From assembly GCA_020427395.1 (NCBI GenBank), contig JAGQON010000003.1, forward strand, positions 1 to 64,000: 64,000 nt of DNA. The letters are read 5' to 3'. Below are positions 1 to 7,310 of this stretch, piece by piece. The stretch is from Phycisphaerales bacterium. Lineage in GTDB: Bacteria; Planctomycetota; Phycisphaerae; Phycisphaerales; UBA1924. The translations under genes were made by a program, and so were the position numbers. The notes under the pieces are model-generated. The model saw nothing but the letters and a program-made list of their open reading frames with translations, was not told the DNA's origin and searched no databases. Each line of letters begins with the position of its first letter. Within the stretch, counting starts at the first letter, position 1.

Positions 1-1819
1 AGACCGTCTTCAGCGACCGGTCCTTCCGCGTGCGGTAGTCCTGCCAGTGGTGGGCGAAGGGCTGGCCCGCCTCGTGCATGAAGTCCACCGCCCAGAAGTC
101 GATGAAGTCGAAGCCGCTCTTCACCGCCCGCTCCTGCAACGCCTCCAGCTCCTTGGTCGGCACCTCCGCGAGCGACGGGATGAAGCTCGTCAGCTTGATG
201 TCGACCAGCTTCTCCTTGCCCTCGGTACGGATGACCGGCTCGGCGGTCAGCGTCGCCACCTCAAGGAACGGCGGCGGCTCCTTCCGGTTCTTCTCCATGA
301 TCTCGCGGGGGATCTGGATGAGCTTGATCTTGACGCCAAGCTCGCTCTCCAGGCGGTCACACTCCATGCGAAGGTCCATCTCAAACTCCCACGCGAGACA
401 CGCGACCTCCTTGCCGCCCGACTCCTTCACCGCCGACGCGACCGCTGCGGCTTCCTCGCGGGTGAACAGCCCGTCGATGCCATCAACATGGCAGAGTGCC
501 GGTCCCTTGCGACCGTGGATGAGCGGCGACGGGGCGTTGCTCAGTTGCTCGGCCCGGTAGAACTCCAGCACGACGCGGCGATGCTCGTCGTCGGCTCCGG
601 CGAGCCGCTCCTTCTGCCACCACTGCCGCTCGTAGCGGCCGAGGTTGAACACGTCGAACGCCCGGTACGGCTGGCCCTCGGCGTGCAACTTCCGCTGCAC
701 CTCGATCAGACGCTTGCGGCTCGTGTGGATCGCGAAGCGACCGAGGTCGGCCATGATCCAGCGACGACCGAGACGCTCCGCAACCGCTCCCGTCGTCCCG
801 CTCCCGCAGAAGAAATCCGCGACAAGACCACCCTCCGGACATGCAGCAGAGATTATTCGCTCGACCAGTGTTTCTGGCTTCTGCGTTGCATAGCCGAGGT
901 TCTCTGAGCGGTCCGCTGGCTGGAGCATGGAGAGCCGCCATACATCATCAACAGTGCGATGCGTTGACTCAATGTAGATGACCTTGCCGTCAGGCCCCTT
1001 TGCGTTCACCAGCTTCTTCTTCTTCTTGTCCCATATCCGCTTGAGTTGTTGCACAGGCTCCGGGCGTTCCTCATGCTGCGGCTCAAACTGAAATCGTTCA
1101 CCTCTTGAGTACCAGTAGACAACATCATGATTCGCTGCAAAGCGATTCACATTCCCCTGCATCTTGTTGTAGTAGTACCAGACGATCTCGTTGACGAACC
1201 GTTCGTGACCGAACACTTCATCGAGCAACGCTCGGAGCATGTAGTTCATGTGCCAGTCGCAGTGAACAAAGATGCTGCCATCTGGCTTCAGGAGGTCTCG
1301 CAAGAGCACCAGCCGCTCGTACATCATGTGCAGGTAGGAATCCGCTCCACGACCCCAGATGTCGCGGTACGCCACCATCTCAAGAGTCGACTGGTCCTTT
1401 GCGACGGTCTCTGCGGCGTCTCCAATAGCGACATCCATCGTGAAGTCCGCACCGACATCGAATGGCGGATCGATGTAGATGAGATCTACCTGGCCCCGGT
1501 AAGTGCTGCACAGACTCGACAGAACGAGTCGGTTGTCGCCCCAAACCAGCATGTTTCGGAAGTCGTCGAGGTGAGCCTTGGCGGGGTCGAAGAGCGTGCC
1601 TTCCGACTCAGACCGCGAACGTGGTTCATCAACAGTCTCGATCTTCTGAAGCGGCATCACCCATTGGGCCGCATCCACCTCGCGGAGGTTGCCGTACTCG
1701 TCGTATTTGCCTTCCCAAACGAGCTCTGTTCGGAGCGTAGAAAGAGGGTGCGGATTCCCCGGACCGAAAGGGGATTCGGCTTGCCCAGTCGAGCTTAGTG
1801 GCTTGTTCTTGTCCGCCAT
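1..1819 (-). CDS. Site-specific DNA methyltransferase, type III Mod-like (3' end off the window)
   Basis: The minus strand is open from an ATG at 1819 to the left edge (606 codons, no stop), so the C-terminus is missing. Residues 117-120 read DPPF (catalytic motif IV) and residues 337-341 read FCGSG (SAM-binding motif I). Motif IV before motif I is the beta-class order used by type III Mod subunits and related adenine or N4-cytosine methylases. A GDNRLVLSSL segment just before DPPF is also typical of Mod proteins. The expected partner (a Res helicase-nuclease or another defence protein) would lie beyond the left edge and cannot be seen. Other defence systems with a similar methylase cannot be excluded. 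No strong ribosome binding site precedes the ATG; three copies of a short motif lie upstream. Confidence 0.85.
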   Translation of the reverse strand, partial: MADKNKPLSSTGQAESPFGPGNPHPLSTLRTELVWEGKYDEYGNLREVDAAQWVMPLQKIETVDEPRSRSESEGTLFDPAKAHLDDFRNMLVWGDNRLVLSSLCSTYRGQVDLIYIDPPFDVGADFTMDVAIGDAAETVAKDQSTLEMVAYRDIWGRGADSYLHMMYERLVLLRDLLKPDGSIFVHCDWHMNYMLRALLDEVFGHERFVNEIVWYYYNKMQGNVNRFAANHDVVYWYSRGERFQFEPQHEERPEPVQQLKRIWDKKKKKLVNAKGPDGKVIYIESTHRTVDDVWRLSMLQPADRSENLGYATQKPETLVERIISAACPEGGLVADFFCGSGTTGAVAERLGRRWIMADLGRFAIHTSRKRLIEVQRKLHAEGQPYRAFDVFNLGRYERQWWQKERLAGADDEHRRVVLEFYRAEQLSNAPSPLIHGRKGPALCHVDGIDGLFTREEAAAVASAVKESGGKEVACLAWEFEMDLRMECDRLESELGVKIKLIQIPREIMEKNRKEPPPFLEVATLTAEPVIRTEGKEKLVDIKLTSFIPSLAEVPTKELEALQERAVKSGFDFIDFWAVDFMHEAGQPFAHHWQDYRTRKDRSLKTV

Positions 1820-1907
1820 CCGGCCCTCATTGCCTGCGTCAGTCGGCAAGAGTAACCGCGACGCTGACGAGCAACGGGACGCGATGCCCTTGGGCGAAGG
1901 CCCGGGC

Positions 1908-1974
1908 TTGCACTACATTTCGGGGCGACCATGCACTACAAAGGCCGATTTGTCGTCCGAAGCGAGTAGTGCAA
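1908..1974. promoter_or_regulatory. Three copies of a TGCACTAC motif upstream of the methyltransferase
   Basis: TTGCACTACA occurs at 1908-1917, ATGCACTACA at 1931-1940, and the inverted form AGTAGTGCAA at 1965-1974. All lie 90-155 bases upstream of the methyltransferase start and before tRNA-Gly. Repeated sites next to a restriction-modification gene could be operators, but no cognate regulator is visible and no convincing promoter could be fitted around them. The rest of 1820-2021 holds no gene I can support. Confidence 0.35.
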
Positions 1975-2021
1975 GTGCCGGCTGAAATCGCGTAAGTTCT
2001 GATTCCAGCGAGACTTCTGAA

Positions 2022-2093
2022 AGCGGGTGATCGGATTCGAACCGACGACATTCACGTTGGCAACGTGACGCTCTACCACTGAGCTACACCCGC
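2022..2093 (-). tRNA. tRNA-Gly (anticodon GCC)
   Basis: On the minus strand the acceptor arm GCGGGTG (5' end at 2093) pairs with CACCCGC near 2023-2029. The D-arm GCTC...GAGC, the anticodon stem TCACG/CGTGA with loop TTGCCAA, and the T-loop TTCGAAT are all present. The anticodon GCC reads glycine codons and the discriminator base is U. CCA is not encoded. The total is 72 nt. Confidence 0.96.
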
Positions 2094-2131
2094 ATATGCA
2101 CTTGTCAGCAAGGCGAGGCCTCGCGGGGGTA

Positions 2132-2160
2132 AAGATATTCCCCTTTCGGGCGTGCGTCAA
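2132..2160 (-). promoter_or_regulatory. Sigma-70-type promoter for tRNA-Gly
   Basis: On the minus strand TTGACG (2160-2155) is followed after exactly 17 bases by TATCTT (2137-2132). The start site would fall about 30 bases before the mature tRNA 5' end. The match is good and in the right place, but it is predicted from sequence only. Confidence 0.7.
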
Positions 2161-2266
2161 ACCCTTTGGTCAATGAAGATGCATTTCCGCCCAACCAACG
2201 GCTGACAGCCCGGATGATGGGGCGTTCCTGCGTCCCGAAAACTCGCACCAGGCCACTTTCCGGACC

Positions 2267-4186
2267 TTATCTCCTGCTTCGCGCCAGCTCAATGCCCTCA
2301 AGCACCTGCTTGGAGGTGTAGGCGTTGCTGACCCAGACCGGATCCTCCTGTCCAGGCGAGAAGATCGCCAGGAAGGGTATCCCCGTCTGCCCGAGGTCAT
2401 TGTTCAAAAACGACCACCCCGGGGCGCTCAGGCTCGTCAGATCCGCGACCATCGGCACGACATCGGCGCTGAGCAGCTCAGGCTTGACGGGTTCCTTCGA
2501 GAGAACCGCCGCTTCAAGCGTCTTGCAGTTCAGGCACCATTCCGCCGTGAAGTCGAGCACAACAATCTGCCCGTTGTCGAGGGACGCCTGGAGGAACTCG
2601 CGCGAGTACGGCTGCCAGAAGTTGTGGTACTGGTGCATCGTCTGCCCATACGCGACATACGAGCCCGAGAACGCGAAGAACAACCCGATGATCCCGAAGA
2701 CCGCCCGTTTGCCCAGACTCTTGGTGATCCGGATGGTCTGGATCACGAGCAACAGCCCCGTCGCGACGCCCACAAGACCGATCGCCCACCAATGGACCGT
2801 CTTGCCCCACCAGACGAAGTTCCACCCGTGCCCAGACCCGTAGGAGATGACGGAGGTCCCGAGGAAGTACGCCGCAGCGGCGATCATCAACAGCCCCATG
2901 ACCTGCTTGACCAGCTCACTCGCAGGGCCCGTGCGAGGCACAGACTTGAGCAGGGCGGGGAAGACAGCGAGCACGACATACGGCAGCGCCATCCCGATCC
3001 CCATAAACGCGAAGATCGTCATGACGAGCATCGGGGGCATGGTCGCAGCGCCCGCAAGCAACGCACCCGCGACAAACCCGAAACAGGGCAACCCGAGCAC
3101 CGCTGTCATGATCCCAAACACGAACGAGCCCCACGCGGAATCCGCCTTGGGGTTAACCATGTAGACCTTCTGGGGGAGCTTGATCTGGAAGAGCCCCATG
3201 ATCCCGATCCCCATCGCGAGGATCACGATCCCGATCAGGGCGGTCAGCCACCAGAGCCCGAAGATCTTGGACGGATCGAGGGTTTCCGCGACGAAGGCCA
3301 TCGGGATCCCGATCGCGATCCAGAACGCGATGACACCCGTGGCCATCCACAGCGAGAGCATGAGGGCCTTGGACTTCTTCTCCCCCGCGTGCTGGGTGAT
3401 CGTCATGACCTTGATCGGGATCACGGGGAGCACGCAGGGCGTCAGGTTGAGCACGAACCCACCCACCGCCGCGAAGAACGCGAGCACCGCGACACCAGCC
3501 ACCGAATCCGGGGCCGGGAGGGTGATGAAGCCAAGGAACTTGCGTGAGATCTGGGCGGGATCGCCCTGGATCGTTGCTTTCGCGGGGTCATAGCCTGCGA
3601 AGACTTCATTCGCACGCAGATCCGAGGATGTCGCGTTTGGATCGATCCGGAATGAAGCCCTGAGCGTCTCGCTCGTCGGCGGAAGACAGGTCGTGTCATC
3701 ACACGCCTGATACTTGATCGTGACCTCAACCGCCCGATCCCCCACGACCGCGTCGTCATCGATCTCGATCGGGATATAGATGATGGCCCGATCGCCGTAA
3801 ACCTGGTACTGGACCGGATTGCCCGTAAACAGGAAATCAACCGGCACTGAAAGAGGATCTGGCCATTGGATCGCCCCAAACGACAGCCCCTCCACTTCCG
3901 GCAGCAGGATGGTCGTCGGGACCGGGAAGAAGTCGCCCATCTCTTCTGGAACGATCGGCTGATTGAGGTTGGTGTGCCAGTGCTCGGCGTGATCGAGGAT
4001 CACCGCGAGAACCATCTCGCTGCCGGGGGCGACCGCCTCGGCGCTTGACTGGATCGAGAAGCGGACCGCCGGCTCATCCTCCGCGCCGGGAGAGGCAGCG
4101 GTCTGCGTCCCGAATGATGGCTGAGCCGATGCGGGCATCGTGCAGATCGCGAGCAGTGTCAGCAAAAGCAGTGAGAGTCTTCGCAT
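2267..4186 (-). CDS. dsbD: Thiol:disulfide interchange protein DsbD
   Basis: DsbD carries electrons from cytoplasmic thioredoxin across the inner membrane to periplasmic disulfide and cytochrome c maturation partners. Read from the ATG at 4186 it has 639 residues: a signal peptide ending near PASAQ, an N-terminal Ig-like domain with the redox pair C162/C167 (QACDDTTC), a central multi-span domain with LTPCVLP (C251) and GLPC (C368), and a C-terminal thioredoxin domain with WCLNC (C551, C554). All six redox cysteines of the three-domain family are present. I chose 4186 because AGGA lies 5 bases upstream and a clean signal peptide follows; in-frame starts at 4198 and 4249 also exist. It is divergent from fliM. 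Confidence 0.93.
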   Translation of the reverse strand: MRRLSLLLLTLLAICTMPASAQPSFGTQTAASPGAEDEPAVRFSIQSSAEAVAPGSEMVLAVILDHAEHWHTNLNQPIVPEEMGDFFPVPTTILLPEVEGLSFGAIQWPDPLSVPVDFLFTGNPVQYQVYGDRAIIYIPIEIDDDAVVGDRAVEVTIKYQACDDTTCLPPTSETLRASFRIDPNATSSDLRANEVFAGYDPAKATIQGDPAQISRKFLGFITLPAPDSVAGVAVLAFFAAVGGFVLNLTPCVLPVIPIKVMTITQHAGEKKSKALMLSLWMATGVIAFWIAIGIPMAFVAETLDPSKIFGLWWLTALIGIVILAMGIGIMGLFQIKLPQKVYMVNPKADSAWGSFVFGIMTAVLGLPCFGFVAGALLAGAATMPPMLVMTIFAFMGIGMALPYVVLAVFPALLKSVPRTGPASELVKQVMGLLMIAAAAYFLGTSVISYGSGHGWNFVWWGKTVHWWAIGLVGVATGLLLVIQTIRITKSLGKRAVFGIIGLFFAFSGSYVAYGQTMHQYHNFWQPYSREFLQASLDNGQIVVLDFTAEWCLNCKTLEAAVLSKEPVKPELLSADVVPMVADLTSLSAPGWSFLNNDLGQTGIPFLAIFSPGQEDPVWVSNAYTSKQVLEGIELARSRR

Positions 4187-4408
4187 TGAGTTCCTCATGG
4201 TGAGCGATTGAAGCCGCGTGGATGCCGCCTGCCGAGCGAGAACCTGCAAGGCTCGAAAAATGTTCCCGAAACACCCAATCTGCCCCGTTGCGTTCTCGGG
4301 AGAAGATCAAGCAATCCGATGCCCGCGACCGATAGTCACTCAGTGTATCCCCGTTCAAGCGGGGGTTTGGCCCTGCCCGCTCGCGGTTCAGGTTGAGGAT
4401 TCGTCGCG

Positions 4409-5449
4409 ATGAGCATGCTCGATCAGAATGACATCGATGCCCTTTTGGCGGCGGCCGATTCCGACGAGGGGATGGAGGAGCAGGAGCCGGAGAAGCTGCT
4501 CTTCTCCCGCAACCGCAAGGACCTCGATACGGTCGAGATCCGTCAGTACGACTTCAAACGCCCCGAGCGTGTCTCGAAGGACCAGATGCTGGCCCTCGAA
4601 ACACTCCACGAAGCGTTCGCGAGGAACTTTGGTGCCTCGCTCTCGGGGTTCCTCCGCACCATCGTCGAGGTCCGGGTCGCCGCGTGTGAGCAGATGACCT
4701 ACGGCGAGTTTGTCTCGGGTCTTCCGAACCCCACGAGCTACAACCTGATCCAGCCCGATTCGCTCGAGGGACAGATGTGCCTCGAGGTTTCGCCCTTGAT
4801 CATCTACCCAATCATCGACCGCCTGCTGGGTGGCACGAATCAGGATCTGTTCATCCCGCAGCGTCCAATGACCGCCATCGAGCAGCGGCTGATCTCCAAT
4901 GTCATGGGACGCGGACTCAACGCGTTGTCTGAGGCCTGGGAGAGCGTCCGCCCGCTGAAGTTCGAAATTACCGCCAACGAATCGAATCCTCAGCTTGTGC
5001 AGATCGTCCCGCCCAATGAGGTGGTGATGGTGATCGGGCTTGAGGTCCGCATGGCCTCCCGCGCAGGCACGATGAACCTCTGTATCCCGTACAATGTGAT
5101 CGAGCCGGTCATGGAAGAACTCAGTGCCCAGAGCTGGTTTGCCGTGAGCCGCAATGATCAGTCACAGAGTTCGGCCGAACGCATCACTAAAAACATCGAC
5201 CAGACCGGCGTCGAGGTCTCTGCGGTGCTGGCAGAGACGACCATCACGCTCAAGGAACTCAGCGAGATGAAACCGGGTGATCTGATCGTCACGACCACCG
5301 GAGCCCGAGAGACCTCGCTGGTCATGGTGGGCAAAGAGCCCAAGTTCCGGGCCGAAATCGGGCAGCACCGGGGCAAGCGGGCGATCAGGATCGCCAGCGC
5401 CGTGCACCCGGGCGAACGACGCCATTCACGCGTCCCGGACAAGAACTGA
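4409..5449 (+). CDS. fliM: Flagellar motor switch protein FliM
   Basis: FliM is the middle component of the flagellar C-ring. It binds phospho-CheY and couples it to FliG and FliN to set rotation direction. The 346-residue protein begins with LDQNDIDALLAA, which matches the CheY-binding N-terminal peptide. It has the CheC-like middle domain with LLGGTN near residue 150 and a C-terminal SpoA domain containing LKPGDLI-type sequence (EMKPGDLIVTT). A GAGGA ribosome site precedes the ATG. The gene stands alone here, with dsbD on one side and the nusA operon on the other, so the rest of the flagellar regulon must be elsewhere. Confidence 0.95.
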   Translation: MSMLDQNDIDALLAAADSDEGMEEQEPEKLLFSRNRKDLDTVEIRQYDFKRPERVSKDQMLALETLHEAFARNFGASLSGFLRTIVEVRVAACEQMTYGEFVSGLPNPTSYNLIQPDSLEGQMCLEVSPLIIYPIIDRLLGGTNQDLFIPQRPMTAIEQRLISNVMGRGLNALSEAWESVRPLKFEITANESNPQLVQIVPPNEVVMVIGLEVRMASRAGTMNLCIPYNVIEPVMEELSAQSWFAVSRNDQSQSSAERITKNIDQTGVEVSAVLAETTITLKELSEMKPGDLIVTTTGARETSLVMVGKEPKFRAEIGQHRGKRAIRIASAVHPGERRHSRVPDKN

Positions 5450-5462
5450 CCCCGCCTAGGGT

Positions 5463-5492
5463 TTGATTCTTCTACCCTGCCTGTTCTATACT
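5463..5492 (+). promoter_or_regulatory. Sigma-70-type promoter of the nusA operon
   Basis: TTGATT (5463-5468) and TATACT (5487-5492) are separated by 18 bases, just after the fliM stop. Transcription would start near 5499, leaving a leader of about 340 nt before nusA. This is the strongest promoter-like match in the interval, though predicted only. Confidence 0.65.
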
Positions 5493-5843
5493 TATTCGGA
5501 AGCGCGGGCATGTGGCCCGTGCAAAGGAGCCATCGGTATGCAGACGGTTTGGCGCCATGTCGGCTGAGCGGGTTTCGATGCGAATCGAGACCGCCCTCAT
5601 CGGGGAGGATGGGACCATGCGGTGATCGCGTGTTCCATCCCGATCGGCTCAGGGATATACATCCCCGGGCACCGGCGTCTGCAGACCGCGGCTCAATAAG
5701 CACGCGGTCGTTTGCGTTTTGAGATTTGCAGACAACCAACCCATCGGGGATACATCCCCAACGACATTCGGACATCACAACAACCCATCAACCCGACGCC
5801 CGAACATCGATACCGATTGGGCAGACCCGACCCGGAGCCACCC
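5493..5843 (+). other. Long leader of the nusA operon with hairpins; no rimP
   Basis: This 350-base stretch has no long gene. It can form a GC-rich hairpin near 5501-5519 (GCGGGC...GCCCGT) and another near 5749-5762 (GGGGATACATCCCC). It also contains a short frame with a good ribosome site (5538-5567). rimP, which commonly precedes nusA, is not here. I could not match the leader to a riboswitch class I know. Confidence 0.45.
5538..5567 (+). CDS. Possible 9-residue leader peptide upstream of nusA
   Basis: An ATG at 5538 is preceded at 8 bases by AAAGGAG, one of the best ribosome sites in the window. It encodes MQTVWRHVG before TGA. It lies about 40 bases into the predicted nusA transcript. 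A translated short frame in a long leader can control readthrough, but the peptide has no obvious run of one amino acid. Chance occurrence remains quite possible. Confidence 0.3.
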   Translation: MQTVWRHVG

Positions 5844-7238
5844 GTGAATACCCAAGAAATGATGCGCATCCTCGACTCGATCGCGATCGAACGCAACATC
5901 GATAAGTCCCTGCTGATCTCTGACTTGGAGACCGCGATGGTCTCGGCGTGCCGCAAGTTCTTCGGCACGCTCGACGCCGAGGAGTTCCAGTGTCAGGTTG
6001 ATCCGATCACGGGTGAGATTCAACTCTTCCGCTACGAAGAGCCGCTGGACATGTCGCCCCAGGACTTCGGTCGAATCGCGGCACAGACCTTCAAGCAGGT
6101 CATGATCCAGCGATTCCGCGACGACGAACGCCAGTCGCTGATGGACGAGTTCTCCACACGCGTCGGCACGCTGGTCACCGGCACCGCTCAGCGGTACGAC
6201 CGTGGAGCCCTGGTCGTTCAGGTCGATCGGGCCGAGGCCGTCATGCTCCGCAGCGAGCAGATCCCAGGCGAGCAGTTCAACCCGGGCGATCGCGTCCGCG
6301 CCATGATCCTCGATGTCAAGGACATGGGCTCGCAGGTCAAAATCTACCTCTCGCGTGCCCACCCCGATTTCATCCGTCGCCTCTTTGAGGTCGAGGTCCC
6401 CGAGGTGCTCGAACGCACCATCGAGATCAAGGCCATGGCCCGCGAAGCAGGCTACCGCACCAAAATGGCTGTCGCCTCGATCGATTCGAAGATCGACGCC
6501 GTCGGCGCCTGCGTCGGTATCCGCGGCTCACGAATCAAGACCATCGTCGAAGAACTCAACGGCGAAAAGATCGACATCGTCCGCTGGAACGAGTCGTCGC
6601 AGATCCTCATCGCCAACGCCCTCAAGCCGGCCGAGGTCAGCGAGATCTCGCTGTGCTTCGAGCTCGGTCGTGCCACCGTTGTGGTGCGAGACGACCAGCT
6701 CTCGCTGGCGATCGGCAAGCGTGGGCAGAATGTGCGCCTGGCAGCCCGCCTCACCGGCTGGGATGTCGACATCCTGACCCCCGAAGAGTTCACGAAGGGT
6801 CTCACCACGCTATCGGAGACGCTCACCAAGGTCGAGGGTATCAACGAAGAGATGGTCGATCGCCTCGCGGCGCTGGGCATGATCTCAGTGTTCGATATCG
6901 AAGAGATCGGTGCCGAGATCCTGATTACGGAACTCGAGGTCAGCGAAGAGCAGGCGGAGCTCGGTGTCGAGCTCTGTGCCGCGCGTGCCAAGGAAGTTGC
7001 CGCGCAGCAGGAACGCGAGAAGGCCGAGGCCGAGGCCCGCAAGGCCCAGGAGGAGCAGGCCGCGGCCGCGATCCTCTCGGGCGCCATCGACGCCGACGAC
7101 GCGAGCCCGGATGTCGCGGCAGCAGCGATCCTCGGTGCCGCAGCTGCCGAGGCGGAATCCGGGGACGACGAGGGCAGCATCGAGCCCGACGAAGCATCAG
7201 AAAACCGAGCCGCGGACATCCTGGGACGCGACGCATAA
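5844..7238 (+). CDS. nusA: Transcription termination/antitermination factor NusA
   Basis: NusA binds RNA polymerase and nascent RNA and modulates pausing, termination and antitermination. From the GTG at 5844 the protein has 464 residues. It has the N-terminal polymerase-binding domain (starting MNTQEMMRILDSIA), an S1 domain (around GTLVTGTAQRYDRG), and two KH domains (GIRGSRIKTIVEEL and IGKRGQNVRLAARL). A helix-hairpin-helix-like part and an Ala/Glu/Asp-rich tail follow. The GTG is chosen because GGAG lies 6 bases upstream and the N-terminus then fits the family; an ATG 15 bases later is the alternative. It is the first gene of the operon leading to infB, ylxP and rbfA. Confidence 0.95.
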   Translation: MNTQEMMRILDSIAIERNIDKSLLISDLETAMVSACRKFFGTLDAEEFQCQVDPITGEIQLFRYEEPLDMSPQDFGRIAAQTFKQVMIQRFRDDERQSLMDEFSTRVGTLVTGTAQRYDRGALVVQVDRAEAVMLRSEQIPGEQFNPGDRVRAMILDVKDMGSQVKIYLSRAHPDFIRRLFEVEVPEVLERTIEIKAMAREAGYRTKMAVASIDSKIDAVGACVGIRGSRIKTIVEELNGEKIDIVRWNESSQILIANALKPAEVSEISLCFELGRATVVVRDDQLSLAIGKRGQNVRLAARLTGWDVDILTPEEFTKGLTTLSETLTKVEGINEEMVDRLAALGMISVFDIEEIGAEILITELEVSEEQAELGVELCAARAKEVAAQQEREKAEAEARKAQEEQAAAAILSGAIDADDASPDVAAAAILGAAAAEAESGDDEGSIEPDEASENRAADILGRDA

Positions 7239-7310
7239 CGCGTCAGCCCAGGATCGACGAGACACGCAACAGATACAGACAAGACAACGCAAACAAACGC
7301 GGAGCAGCAT

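Noticed and set aside
47..1798. Plus-strand frames at 47-907 and 1127-1798
   Set aside because: They are antisense to a single uninterrupted methyltransferase frame with DPPF and FCGSG motifs.
5493..5843. A cyclic di-GMP (GEMM) or other known riboswitch in the nusA leader
   Set aside because: Hairpins are present, but I could not place the conserved GEMM or other familiar riboswitch core sequences.
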